From the NCBI GenBank assembly GCA_937930275.1, contig CALGLM010000362.1, positions 1 to 33,032 on the forward strand: a DNA stretch of 33,032 bases. Reading direction: 5' to 3'. A program made the position numbers and the translations under genes. Source of the DNA: an uncultured Ignavibacteria bacterium (GTDB lineage Bacteria; Bacteroidota; Ignavibacteria; Ignavibacteriales; Melioribacteraceae). Below, piece by piece: positions 8,183 to 16,469 of this stretch (position 1 is its first letter; every line of letters starts with the position of its first letter). Below the pieces are notes generated by a model. The model was not told where the DNA came from and made no database searches. It was given only the letters and a program-made list of their open reading frames with translations.

Positions 8183-9598
8183 TTATTTTAAAAATTCGTC
8201 TATTTGTTTTATGAATGAGAATAATATCTTTTCGTCAAACTGTTTAGCCATTAATTGCGCACCTATGGGTAAACCGTCTTTATTATTACCGATCGGTATG
8301 TTTATTCCCGGAATGCCGGCTAAATTTGCAGAGGTTGTATATATATCACTTAAATACATTTCTAACGGATCAGTTGATTTTTCTCCAATTTTAAAAGCAA
8401 CAGTCGGAGTAGTCGGAGTTAAAATAATATCGACCGATTGAAATGCTTTATTAAAATCATCTTTAATTAAACGTCTAACTTTTTGCGCTTTTCTATAATA
8501 GGCATCATAATAGCCGGTTGATAATACAAATGTACCAAGCATAATTCTACGTTTAACTTCGTCACCAAAACCTTCTGTACGAGAATTTATAAACATATCA
8601 GATAATGAGGTTGATGAACTTGACCGGTATCCAAATCTCACACCGTCAAAACGTTCTAAATTGGATGAAGCCTCTGCAGTAGTTAGTATATAATAAGTTG
8701 CTATGCTATACTCGGTGTTAGGTAAATTTATATCTATTATTTCGTGACCTAAAGATTTAATCCTATCAATAAATGTATTAATTTGTTTTTTAATCTCAGA
8801 ATCCAAACCATCCGAAAAATATTCTTTAGGCAAGCCAATTTTAAGTTTATTAAAATTATCGATAGCAGAGAAATTAAATTTTTCTGCTTTCACGGAAGTT
8901 GAATCTTTTGGGTCATTTCCGGAAATTACTTGCAAAACTAAAGCTGCATCATCTATATTATTTGAAAAACAACCAATTGAATCGAAAGATGAAGCGAAGG
9001 CGGTTAATCCAAATCTTGAAACTAAACCATAAGACGGTTTTACTCCTATAACGCCGCAAAAAGCTGCAGGTTGCCTAATTGATCCTCCTGTATCACTTCC
9101 TAAAGCTGTGTCACATAACTTTGAAGCAACGGCAACAGCAGAACCTCCGCTGCTACCGCCGGAAACTCTTTGATTATCATGGGGATTTAAAACGTTTCCA
9201 AAATAAGAGTTTTCGTTTGAAGAACCCATAGCAAATTCATCGCAATTTGTTCTACCAATTATAATTGCATCTTCATTTATTAAACGTTCGATAACAGTTG
9301 CATTGTAAACGGAAATGTAGTTTTTTAACATTTTTGAAGAACAAGTATTCGGAATATCCTTTTGAAGAATATTATCTTTAACAGCAACCACCATTCCGGC
9401 AAGAATACCGGCAGTGTTGTTTTTAATCTTTTGTTCAATTTCTTCTGCTTGTTCAAGAACATTTAAATTTATAAAGTTAAATGCATTTAAATGTTTATTA
9501 TTATCAATTTTGTTTAAAAATTCGGATACATTTTGTTTTAATGAAAGCTTCCCTTCAAAAATTAACTGCTTCTTTTTGCTATGGTTATTATAAATCAA
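8183..9598 (-). CDS. gatA: Glutamyl-tRNA(Gln)/aspartyl-tRNA(Asn) amidotransferase subunit A
   Basis: A 471-residue amidase-signature protein. It is the glutaminase subunit of GatCAB, which makes Gln-tRNA(Gln) or Asn-tRNA(Asn) by amidating the mischarged tRNA. The Ser-cis-Ser-Lys triad is visible: Lys74 in VAVKDN, cis-Ser149 in GGSSGGSA and nucleophile Ser173 in [11 protein letters not shown]. The start is a TTG preceded by GGGAG at good spacing; the N-terminus up to about residue 15 is unusually basic. gatB and gatC are not in the window. It lies between tatA and sucD in the minus-strand run. Confidence 0.95.
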   Translation of the reverse strand: MIYNNHSKKKQLIFEGKLSLKQNVSEFLNKIDNNKHLNAFNFINLNVLEQAEEIEQKIKNNTAGILAGMVVAVKDNILQKDIPNTCSSKMLKNYISVYNATVIERLINEDAIIIGRTNCDEFAMGSSNENSYFGNVLNPHDNQRVSGGSSGGSAVAVASKLCDTALGSDTGGSIRQPAAFCGVIGVKPSYGLVSRFGLTAFASSFDSIGCFSNNIDDAALVLQVISGNDPKDSTSVKAEKFNFSAIDNFNKLKIGLPKEYFSDGLDSEIKKQINTFIDRIKSLGHEIIDINLPNTEYSIATYYILTTAEASSNLERFDGVRFGYRSSSSTSLSDMFINSRTEGFGDEVKRRIMLGTFVLSTGYYDAYYRKAQKVRRLIKDDFNKAFQSVDIILTPTTPTVAFKIGEKSTDPLEMYLSDIYTTSANLAGIPGINIPIGNNKDGLPIGAQLMAKQFDEKILFSFIKQIDEFLK

Positions 9599-9623
9599 AA
9601 ATTGGAACTCCCAAATTGATTAA

Positions 9624-9815
9624 TTATTTTTTTTCTTCGTCCTTTTTTTCCGTATCAACAGATTTTATTTCTGTTTCAACGTCTTTCATTGCTTTTTTAA
9701 ATTCTTTCAGTCCTTTTCCGACTCCCTGTGCCAATTCCGGAATTTTTTTTGCGCCGAATAATATAATAATTACAACAATTATTAATATTAATTCGCCTGT
9801 ACCTATATTAAACAT
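9624..9815 (-). CDS. tatA: Sec-independent (twin-arginine) translocase protein TatA/TatE
   Basis: A 63-residue protein with one N-terminal membrane helix (about residues 7-22), the FG hinge ([20 protein letters not shown]), an amphipathic helix and a highly charged Lys/Glu tail. This is the full TatA plan. TatA forms the variable-size pore that lets folded twin-arginine proteins cross the inner membrane. tatC is not nearby. It has a strong AAGGAGA ribosome site and lies 12 nt after purQ. Confidence 0.95.
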   Translation of the reverse strand: MFNIGTGELILIIVVIIILFGAKKIPELAQGVGKGLKEFKKAMKDVETEIKSVDTEKKDEEKK

Positions 9816-9827
9816 AAAATTCTCCTT

Positions 9828-10523
9828 TTATTTTATGAAATTGCTAATTATTGATTTGAAAATCTCTTGTCCGTCCGTATTTCCCAATAATGGGTCGCAA
9901 CTTCTTTCAGGATGAGGCATCATTCCCAAAATATTTCCTTTTTTGTTAATTATTCCGGCAATATTTTCTATTGTGCCGTTTGGATTAAACTCATCCGTAA
10001 CTTCTCCGGTTGCCGAAGAGTATTTAAAAACTATTTGATTATTTTTTTTAAGTTCGTTAATTGTTTCGGCATCTGCAAAGTAGTTTCCGTCACCATGTGC
10101 AATAGGAACTTTAATTATATCTTTTGTGATTTTAGAAGTAAATGAAGTATTTTTATTAGTAACAGAAAGAAATACATCTTTGCAAATGAATTTAAGCGAT
10201 GTATTTTGAATTAAAACGCCGGGGAGTAAACCGCTTTCCAATAAAATTTGAAAACCATTGCAAATTCCGATAATGATGCCCCCTTTGTTTCCAAATTCAA
10301 TTACGTTTTGCATAATAGGAGAAAGACTTGCTATAGCACCTGTTCGCAAATAATCACCGTATGAAAAGCCACCCGGTAGCACAATAACATCACTATTTTT
10401 TAAATCTTTATCTTTATGCCATAAAAACTGAGTATCTTGGTCTAAGATTTTTTTAAGACTATAGTATGCGTCATGATCGCAATTGGAACCGGGGAAAACT
10501 ACAACACCAAATTTTGGGTTCAT
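9828..10523 (-). CDS. purQ: Phosphoribosylformylglycinamidine synthase subunit PurQ (glutaminase)
   Basis: A 231-residue class I glutamine amidotransferase that supplies ammonia to PurL in the fourth step of purine synthesis. The N-terminus MNPKFGVVVFPGSNCDHDA is standard, the nucleophile is Cys88 in GICNGFQ, and His204/Glu206 lie in PHPERS. I placed the start at the ATG at 10523 rather than at the upstream in-frame ATG at 10586. The family motif begins right there, and the ATG overlaps the purS stop in an ATGA, typical of coupled translation. The catalytic PurL is not in the window, matching the PurS/PurQ/PurL three-protein form of the enzyme. Confidence 0.96.
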   Translation of the reverse strand: MNPKFGVVVFPGSNCDHDAYYSLKKILDQDTQFLWHKDKDLKNSDVIVLPGGFSYGDYLRTGAIASLSPIMQNVIEFGNKGGIIIGICNGFQILLESGLLPGVLIQNTSLKFICKDVFLSVTNKNTSFTSKITKDIIKVPIAHGDGNYFADAETINELKKNNQIVFKYSSATGEVTDEFNPNGTIENIAGIINKKGNILGMMPHPERSCDPLLGNTDGQEIFKSIISNFIK

Positions 10524-10771
10524 TTTACTTCTTCCAACGTATATTCGTAATCTTCCATTATCATATTTGATAAAAGCTTTTTGCAATATTCTTCAACTTC
10601 AGATTTTGCCAAAATATAATCATCAGTGTTAATATTAAATTGAATATATTTACCTATTCTTGTATTAGAGACATTATTAAAACCTAATAATTTGGCTCCT
10701 TGTTCCACAGCTTTACCTTGTGGATCAACTATAGTCGGTCTGCGCTTTACAATTACCGTTACTTGATACAA
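10520..10771 (-). CDS. purS: Phosphoribosylformylglycinamidine synthase subunit PurS
   Basis: An 83-residue small subunit that bridges PurQ and PurL and helps channel ammonia. MYQVTVIVKRRPTIVDPQGKAVEQ and the later NTRIGKYIQF are typical of the family, as is the length. The start codon is TTG. Its stop codon overlaps the purQ start by 4 nt. Confidence 0.95.
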   Translation of the reverse strand: MYQVTVIVKRRPTIVDPQGKAVEQGAKLLGFNNVSNTRIGKYIQFNINTDDYILAKSEVEEYCKKLLSNMIMEDYEYTLEEVK

Positions 10772-10790
10772 TTTATTCTCTATTTTGTTA

Positions 10791-11510
10791 TTAAATTTTT
10801 TCGATAATAAAATAATATAAACTTCTTAAGATACCAAATAAAACTAAAGAAATAAACATATAAAATAAGATATTTCCGCCGGTTAATACAAGCAATATAA
10901 GTCCTATTACTAAAATAGAAAGATAAATTATTTTTCCTTTAAGACTTGTATTTTTCATTTTAGGAAGTGCATTATATCTAACTTTACTAACCATTAAAAA
11001 AGATAAAAGTAAAATTAAAGGAATTATAAGCAAATGAAAAGGGGGTTGTATAATACCGTTTTTAGAAAAACTGATAATAAATGAAGAAAGGGTTATAGCT
11101 TGCACGGGAATCGGAAGACCCTTAAAATCATGTTTTGTTTCAATATCTTCTAATGTAGTATTAAAACGGGCAAGACGAAAAGCACCAAAAACTAATACAA
11201 ACGAACTTAAAACAATACCCCAAAATTCGTATGTGTGCAAATAACTTTTATAAATTAAAAAAGCAGGTGCAGCTCCAAAACTAACAACATCTGAAAGAGA
11301 ATCTAATTCAACGCCAAAAGAACTTGAGATTTTGAAAAAACGGGCAATCATCCCGTCTAATGCGTCAAAAATTGACGCTACAATAATAAATATTGCAGCT
11401 ACCGTAAATAAATCCTGAGAAGCATACACAATTGAAAAAAAACCGCAAATAATGTTCATTGCAGTAAAAGAATTTGGAATAGCGGCTTTTGAAAACTTAA
11501 ATTTTATCAT
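10791..11510 (-). CDS. pssA: CDP-diacylglycerol-serine O-phosphatidyltransferase
   Basis: A 239-residue integral membrane enzyme that joins CDP-diacylglycerol and serine to give phosphatidylserine. The CDP-alcohol phosphatidyltransferase signature is complete: D49, D52-G53, A56-R57, G66, D70 and D74 with the right spacings. At least six hydrophobic segments follow. Its start overlaps the psd stop by 4 nt (ATGA), so the two enzymes of phosphatidylethanolamine synthesis are made as a pair. Confidence 0.96.
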   Translation of the reverse strand: MIKFKFSKAAIPNSFTAMNIICGFFSIVYASQDLFTVAAIFIIVASIFDALDGMIARFFKISSSFGVELDSLSDVVSFGAAPAFLIYKSYLHTYEFWGIVLSSFVLVFGAFRLARFNTTLEDIETKHDFKGLPIPVQAITLSSFIISFSKNGIIQPPFHLLIIPLILLLSFLMVSKVRYNALPKMKNTSLKGKIIYLSILVIGLILLVLTGGNILFYMFISLVLFGILRSLYYFIIEKI

Positions 11511-12157
11511 TTTTTATACTCAAATAAGATAGTTTCGCCTGCAGTAACTTTATCACCTACTTTAACTTTCAAATCAACATTTTCAGGTAAAATAACATCA
11601 ACTCTACTTCCAAATTTTATCATCCCAAATCTTTCGCCAACATTTACGTCTTGTCCTTCCTTTAACTCAGTTACTATTCTCCTTGCAACCGTTCCTGCTA
11701 CTTGAGAAAAAAGAACCTTGCCGTACATTCCTTTTATCCCTATCATCATTCTTTCATTTCGAATATCCGCTTTGTCATGGTAAGCTACTAAATACTCTCC
11801 TTTATGATATTTTAAGTATTCAACTATTCCCGAAACAGGAATTCTGTTTACGTGTACATTAAGCGGAGACATAAATATTGAAATTTGAATGCAGTTTTCT
11901 TTTATATATTCGTTAGGAATTACCTTTTTAATTATTAGAACTTTACCGTCAGCCGGAGAAATTACCGCATTTTCTTTATTGGGGGTTGTTCTATCCGGAT
12001 CTCTGAAAAAGTTTAACGAAAAAATAAGTAAACCTATTCCGATAACAAATAATGAATATTTTACAATTGGGTTTTTAATGAATATAGCTAAAACAAATAA
12101 AATAAAAACAAAAACTGTAATTAATCCGAGCGTCCCGTATCCGTATTTGGTAATCAT
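11507..12157 (-). CDS. psd: Phosphatidylserine decarboxylase proenzyme, short (archaeal-type) form
   Basis: A 216-residue decarboxylase that turns phosphatidylserine into phosphatidylethanolamine. Two membrane segments (about 10-27 and 32-50) are followed by the catalytic domain (SPADGKVL at 67-74, MSPLNVHVNR at 96-105). Self-cleavage that creates the pyruvoyl group is expected between Gly183 and Ser184 in KFGSRVDV. The short length and FGS motif mark the small Psd class rather than the longer LGST class of E. coli. It is the first gene of the minus-strand run and is divergent from ybaB, so a promoter should lie in 12158-12312. I could not pick one out with confidence in that very AT-rich stretch. 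Confidence 0.95.
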   Translation of the reverse strand: MITKYGYGTLGLITVFVFILFVLAIFIKNPIVKYSLFVIGIGLLIFSLNFFRDPDRTTPNKENAVISPADGKVLIIKKVIPNEYIKENCIQISIFMSPLNVHVNRIPVSGIVEYLKYHKGEYLVAYHDKADIRNERMMIGIKGMYGKVLFSQVAGTVARRIVTELKEGQDVNVGERFGMIKFGSRVDVILPENVDLKVKVGDKVTAGETILFEYKK

Positions 12158-12312
12158 TTATTTCCTAAGTTGATGACAAAAATAATTATTAACTTAAAAT
12201 TTTATTACTAAAGAAATTTTGTTAAATTTAAACTTTAAAAATAAAAAAATATAAAATGTAAAAATACAAATTAAACTGATAAAATCATACATTAAAATTT
12301 ACGGAGGTTTTT

Positions 12313-12642
12313 ATGATGAAAGGTAATATGGGCGGGATGATGAAGCAAATACAAAAGCTACAATCTGACATGGAAAGAGTACAAAATGAGTTAGGAAATA
12401 AAACTGTTAGTGCTGAAAGCGGCGGCGGAATGGTTAAAGCTGTTGCTAACGGAAAAAAAGAAATTGTTTCGGTTGATATTGAACAAGAAGTTATTAATGC
12501 CGGTGATAAAGAAATGTTGGAAGATTTAATTGTTGCCGCTGTTAATAAAGCCTTAGATGCCGCCGGAAAATTAGCCGAAGATGAACTTTCTGCAGTAACA
12601 AAAGGCGTTATTCCTCCGGGTTTTAATATTCCGGGATTTTAA
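12313..12642 (+). CDS. ybaB: YbaB/EbfC family nucleoid-associated protein
   Basis: A 109-residue DNA-binding protein of standard length. The Met-rich N-terminus (MGGMMKQIQKLQSDMERVQ) is followed by the family core (VKAVANGKKEIVSVDIE, LEDLIVAAVNKALDAA) and a C-terminal GFNIPGF. YbaB dimers bind DNA and are nearly always encoded next to recR, as here, although their precise role is unsettled. A strong ACGGAGG ribosome site lies just upstream. It probably heads the plus-strand operon that includes recR. Confidence 0.95.
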   Translation: MMKGNMGGMMKQIQKLQSDMERVQNELGNKTVSAESGGGMVKAVANGKKEIVSVDIEQEVINAGDKEMLEDLIVAAVNKALDAAGKLAEDELSAVTKGVIPPGFNIPGF

Positions 12643-12644
12643 CA

Positions 12645-13241
12645 TTGTTAATTGCAGAACCATTACAAATTGCAATTGAAGAGATTAGCAAACTTCCGGG
12701 AATAGGAAGAAAAACAGCACAACGCCTTGCTTTGCATTTATTACGCAGCGATAAAAAAAATGTTGAATTATTAACTCAATCAATTTTAGGGTTGAAAGAA
12801 AATTTAACATATTGTTCGGTATGTTTTAACATTACTACCGAAGATATTTGCGATATATGTAAAAGCAGTAAACGCGATAAATCGGTAATTTGTGTAGTTG
12901 AAGATATTAATGATCTTATTGCTATTGAAAAATCAAATGAGTTTACCGGTGTTTATCATGTTTTAGGCGGAGTATTATCTCCCTTAAGCGGCGTGGGTGT
13001 TGAACAGCTTCGCATTAAAGAGCTTTTAACACGACTTAGAGACAATGCTGTAAAAGAAATTATCTTGGCACTAAATCCTGATACGGAAGGAGAAGCTACA
13101 TCTTTATTTTTAGCAAAAACTTTACATCCCCTTAATATTAAAGTAACAAGAATTGCAAGAGGATTACCAATGGGAAGTGATCTGGAATTTGTGGACGGGG
13201 CTACTATTGGTCGAGCAGTTTTAAATAGAATTGAAATATAA
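12645..13241 (+). CDS. recR: Recombination mediator protein RecR
   Basis: A 198-residue protein of normal length that helps RecO load RecA at gaps. It has the N-terminal helix-hairpin-helix (KLPGIGRKTAQRLALHLL), a four-cysteine zinc site (C57, C60, C69, C72), the Toprim domain (ICVVEDINDL, then LALNPDTEGEAT) and a C-terminal hook. The start codon is TTG, 2 nt after the ybaB stop. Confidence 0.97.
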   Translation: MLIAEPLQIAIEEISKLPGIGRKTAQRLALHLLRSDKKNVELLTQSILGLKENLTYCSVCFNITTEDICDICKSSKRDKSVICVVEDINDLIAIEKSNEFTGVYHVLGGVLSPLSGVGVEQLRIKELLTRLRDNAVKEIILALNPDTEGEATSLFLAKTLHPLNIKVTRIARGLPMGSDLEFVDGATIGRAVLNRIEI

Positions 13242-13975
13242 TGGAAAAGTACGAATGGTTTAAGGATTGGTTTGCATCAGATTATTATCAAATTGTGTAT
13301 AAACATAGAGATAATAAAGATGCACAAAAGTTGCTTGAATTAGTTATTAACAAGTTAAAAATTGAAAAAAGTTGTTATATTTTAGATGCTGCCTGCGGTG
13401 CAGGCAGGCACTTAAGTTACCTAAAAGAAAAGGGTTTTTACAACTTATATGGGTTTGATTTAAGCTTCCCTCTTTTGAAATTAGCATTACAAAAAGGATT
13501 AGTTAATAGCATTGTTAATGCTGATATTCGTACAGTTCCTTTCAAAATAAAATTTGATCTTATTCTAAATATTTTTACATCTTTCGGGTATTTTGAAGAT
13601 GATTGCAATAATTTTTTGTTTTTTAAAAATTACAAAAATTCTTTAAAACAAAAAGGTATTATTGTATTTGATTATTTTAACAGTAATTACGTTTGTAATA
13701 ATTTAGTGCTTGAATCTGATACTAAAATTGATGATATTACTATTAACGAAAAAAGAACGATTGAAAACAATAGAGTTATTAAAAAAATAAATATCGGTAA
13801 TAATCTTAATAACTTAGTGTTTTTTGAATCGGTAAAATTATATAAACCGGAATTTCTATCCCAAAAATTTGAAGAAATAGGTTTAAAAATTATTGGGGAA
13901 TTTGGTAATTATAACGGTGATTCTTTTGATAAATCTTGTTCCGAGAGAATAATTTTGTTTTTAGAAAATGAATAA
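13241..13975 (+). CDS. SAM-dependent class I methyltransferase
   Basis: A 244-residue protein with the Rossmann-fold motif I ILDAACGAGRHLSYL at about 47-61, an acidic residue at the end of strand 2 (FDLS near 74), and DLILNIFTSFGYF near 105 in the position of motif IV. The general form is that of small-molecule methyltransferases. The substrate cannot be told. The ATG shares one base with the recR stop codon, so it is coupled to recR. Its end overlaps the next gene by 8 nt. Confidence 0.8.
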   Translation: MEKYEWFKDWFASDYYQIVYKHRDNKDAQKLLELVINKLKIEKSCYILDAACGAGRHLSYLKEKGFYNLYGFDLSFPLLKLALQKGLVNSIVNADIRTVPFKIKFDLILNIFTSFGYFEDDCNNFLFFKNYKNSLKQKGIIVFDYFNSNYVCNNLVLESDTKIDDITINEKRTIENNRVIKKINIGNNLNNLVFFESVKLYKPEFLSQKFEEIGLKIIGEFGNYNGDSFDKSCSERIILFLENE

Positions 13976-14543
13976 ATTTACTTATATAATATTTGTTTTA
14001 ATATCATGCTATAGTTGTGATATATTATCAACAAGAGACCCCGAAAAACCAATTCAACCTGGTACAAGTTTAGAGCAAGCAACAATTCCTTCAATATTAT
14101 TTGAAAATATTGTTAAATCATTTGACAAAAAAATTACGGAAAATTATCTAAATTGTTTAGCTGATTCATCTTTAATTGATAGTGATTATAAATTTTATCC
14201 TTCAAGCACTTCCATTAACAACTTTAATGTTCTTCAAAATTGGAATAGAGATAGTGAAAGAAGGTATTTTAATAACTTAAAAAATAACACTGTTTCAGGA
14301 AAACCGATTACATTAACATTATCAAATGAAGTTGCTAATATACAAGGAGATGAAGCAATTTATCAGTATGATTACTTGATTACTTTAGAAACTCTTTCAT
14401 CAGGGCAAGAAATTTATAAAGGAAATGCAGAATTTAAGATAAAAATTGATAGAAATAATGTATGGGTAATTATCGAATGGACAGATAGAAGTTTACAAGG
14501 GTTTAGTTGTTGGAGTGACTTAAAAGGGAGGTATTATTTATAA
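13968..14543 (+). CDS. Putative lipoprotein, member 1 of a tandem pair
   Basis: A 191-residue lipoprotein. The signal sequence ends in LISC, making Cys14 the best lipidation site, with a second Cys at 17. I do not recognise a named family. The mature part looks like a small alpha+beta (NTF2-like) fold: a helical N-terminal half, then beta strands ending VWVIIEWTDR (about 165-174). The same layout, with the ending KWQIIKWLDES, is seen in the next gene, so the two look like diverged duplicates. The start overlaps the methyltransferase by 8 nt and the end overlaps the next gene if that gene starts at ATT. Confidence 0.65.
   Translation: MNKFTYIIFVLISCYSCDILSTRDPEKPIQPGTSLEQATIPSILFENIVKSFDKKITENYLNCLADSSLIDSDYKFYPSSTSINNFNVLQNWNRDSERRYFNNLKNNTVSGKPITLTLSNEVANIQGDEAIYQYDYLITLETLSSGQEIYKGNAEFKIKIDRNNVWVIIEWTDRSLQGFSCWSDLKGRYYL
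14526..14531 (+). promoter_or_regulatory. Ribosome binding site GGGAGG that decides the next start
   Basis: GGGAGG lies inside the last codons of the first lipoprotein gene. No ATG, GTG or TTG in the right frame lies within 10 nt downstream. The in-frame codon four bases after it is ATT (14536), and translation from there gives a complete lipoprotein signal peptide. Confidence 0.5.
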
Positions 14544-15039
14544 GTTAATAATCCCTTTTGCATTTTTATTGGGGCTCATTTTTAGTAATTGTACAAATCC
14601 TTTTGCACCAAAGCTTGATGAAACTACTAATTCAGGTGATAAACTGCTTAGCGATAGAACCAATATTGACGGGATATTTCAAAATTTGCAGTATGCCTAC
14701 ACTTTTAGGGATACTACGATTTATGGGGAACTATTAGAGCAGCAATTTACATTTATATATAGAGATTACGATAGAGGTGTAGATGTATCATGGGGTAGGG
14801 ATGAAGAAATGAGAGTAACAAACGGTTTATTCCAAAACTCACAAAGATTAGATTTAATTTGGAACAATATAATTTCGTTAAGTTCGGATTCTTCAAATAT
14901 TATTAGAAGTTTTAATCTCACAATAACTTTTAACCCAACGGATATTATTTTTGTTGAAGGAAGAGTAAATTTAACACTGCAAAAAGATAGTGAAAATAAA
15001 TGGCAGATTATTAAATGGTTAGACGAGTCAAATTACTGA
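14536..15039 (+). CDS. Putative lipoprotein, member 2 of a tandem pair, apparent ATT start
   Basis: A 167-residue lipoprotein when read from the ATT at 14536. The first conventional start in this frame is the TTG at 14569, but it would leave only seven residues before the lipobox cysteine and no basic residue. Reading from ATT gives (M)YKLIIPFAFLLGLIFSNC, a standard lipoprotein leader with Cys19 as the lipid site, and the GGGAGG ribosome site is four bases upstream. The mature part resembles the preceding protein: a helical half with YAYTFRDTTIYGELL, then strands ending KWQIIKWLDES. This suggests an NTF2-like fold. Function unknown. It ends one base before ftsX. Confidence 0.6.
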   Translation: MYKLIIPFAFLLGLIFSNCTNPFAPKLDETTNSGDKLLSDRTNIDGIFQNLQYAYTFRDTTIYGELLEQQFTFIYRDYDRGVDVSWGRDEEMRVTNGLFQNSQRLDLIWNNIISLSSDSSNIIRSFNLTITFNPTDIIFVEGRVNLTLQKDSENKWQIIKWLDESNY

Positions 15040-15040
15040 T

Positions 15041-15910
15041 ATGATAGTATTTTATTTAAAAGAAGCACTTAAATCTTTATCAAGGCAAAAAGGTTCTGCA
15101 TTAATTACAATTTTTACTCTTGTAATATCAATTTTAATTACAAGTACTGCATTTGTAAGTATTTATTTATCAAAAGCTTATAGTAATTCGTTAATTAGTT
15201 CTATAAAAGTTAACTTGTTTTTAGAAAACTCGTTAACTAAAAATGATAAAACGGAAATATTTAGTTATTTGAAATCAAATAAGCTAATTAAATCGTTTAT
15301 TTTAATTGATAAAGATGAAGCAAAATCTGAATTTGTTAAAGAAACAGGAGAAGACTTTTCTTCTTTTTTGGAAATTAACCCATTACCTGAATCGATAAGA
15401 TTAAGTTTGAAAGCCGAAAAAATAAATATTAAAGAAATTGAAAACATTGTTAATCAGTTTAGAAATATAAAGGGTGTAAATGACGTTGTTTATGATTATG
15501 AATATTTAATTAAGATTATTGATTTTTTTGATTCGGTTCAAATATTTTTATATGTTTTTAGCTTTGTTAGTGTTCTAATTTCAATTTATTTGATTTTTTC
15601 TACTAATAAATTAATTTATAACTCAAGAGTAGAAACTTATAATATTATGAAATTAGTTGGGGCTAAACTTTTTGCAATAAAAACGCCGATATATTTAAGT
15701 TCGTTGCTATTAGGTTTGACGGCGAGCACAATTTGTATTATTTTATTGTTTTTTTTATTGTTAGGGTTGACTAATATTATTAACAATGTTAATTTTACAA
15801 AATGGATTATAATGATTAGTACGATTATACCCAGTTTAGGGGTGATTTTTGGAATATTGGGTGGTATTTTTTCGACAAAAAATATCAATCTAAAAATAGA
15901 GAGGGGATGA
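15041..15910 (+). CDS. ftsX: Cell division ABC-type permease-like protein FtsX
   Basis: A 289-residue inner-membrane protein with the FtsX plan: a short cytoplasmic start (LKEALKSLSRQKGSA), membrane helix 1 (about 19-43), a periplasmic domain (44-160, with the family-like NPLPESIRLSL at 113-123), then three more helices (about 164-187, 213-242, 255-277). FtsX with FtsE controls peptidoglycan hydrolases at division. ftsE is not next to it, which is common in this group. It follows the second lipoprotein by one base and precedes the exopolysaccharide genes. Confidence 0.9.
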   Translation: MIVFYLKEALKSLSRQKGSALITIFTLVISILITSTAFVSIYLSKAYSNSLISSIKVNLFLENSLTKNDKTEIFSYLKSNKLIKSFILIDKDEAKSEFVKETGEDFSSFLEINPLPESIRLSLKAEKINIKEIENIVNQFRNIKGVNDVVYDYEYLIKIIDFFDSVQIFLYVFSFVSVLISIYLIFSTNKLIYNSRVETYNIMKLVGAKLFAIKTPIYLSSLLLGLTASTICIILLFFLLLGLTNIINNVNFTKWIIMISTIIPSLGVIFGILGGIFSTKNINLKIERG

Positions 15911-15947
15911 ACCCTTATATTAAACAACTAACTTATAGGGAATTATA

Positions 15948-16457
15948 TTGAGAAAAGAAGTATTATTTATATTGTTTTTTTGTTTGTTTACCGGTATTAG
16001 TTACGGACAATCAAACGATTATGAATTAGGGGCTATGCCGCAAACCAACTATAGACAACAAGGCGGTTATTTTGATTATTCGGATCCCAGAACTTTAAAT
16101 ATAAAAGTAGCAATTTGGGGGAGCGTAAGATATCCGGGGCGTTATGTAATTCCGGTTAATTCTACTGTAAATGATTTAATATCTTTAGCAGGGGGTCCCG
16201 TAACCGATTCTGAACTGGATGATTTGCGTCTTTATAGGACTACAGCTGATTCAACCAGAGAATTAATGAAATTTAATTTAAATGATGTAATGTGGGAAAA
16301 AGAACTTTTTACGTCAAAATTAAATGTTCCGCAGTTACAAGCCGGGGATATATTAGTTGTTCCGACTTCACCTAAGTACTTTTTTAGAGAATGGTTAAGT
16401 ATAGGACTTTCTATCTTTTCCGCTTTAATTTCATTAGCAATTTTACTTACAAGATAA
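15948..16457 (+). CDS. Small SLBB-domain protein, polysaccharide export-related
   Basis: A 169-residue exported protein starting at TTG. It has a signal peptide (residues 1-20, cleaved near SYG-Q), one SLBB beta-grasp domain (about 50-140; VAIWGSVRYPGRYVIP then VNDLISLAGG) and a C-terminal hydrophobic helix (about 148-167). It lacks the Poly_export domain of Wza-type proteins, so it is not a full outer-membrane channel. The C-terminal helix copies the arrangement in the large SLBB protein at 18721. It may be an accessory ring or gate in the same secretion complex; this is inference from domain and position. Confidence 0.82.
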   Translation: MRKEVLFILFFCLFTGISYGQSNDYELGAMPQTNYRQQGGYFDYSDPRTLNIKVAIWGSVRYPGRYVIPVNSTVNDLISLAGGPVTDSELDDLRLYRTTADSTRELMKFNLNDVMWEKELFTSKLNVPQLQAGDILVVPTSPKYFFREWLSIGLSIFSALISLAILLTR

Positions 16458-16469
16458 GAGGGAACTGAA

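Noticed and set aside
9828..10586. Longer form of purQ starting at 10586
   Set aside because: The extra 21 residues are a shifted-frame reading of purS, the family N-terminus begins at the ATG at 10523, and that ATG overlaps the purS stop in the usual ATGA.
12158..12312. Promoters for the divergent psd and ybaB genes
   Set aside because: The stretch is so AT-rich that several weak -10/-35 pairs can be drawn (for example TTTAAA-17-TATAAA); none stands out enough to report.
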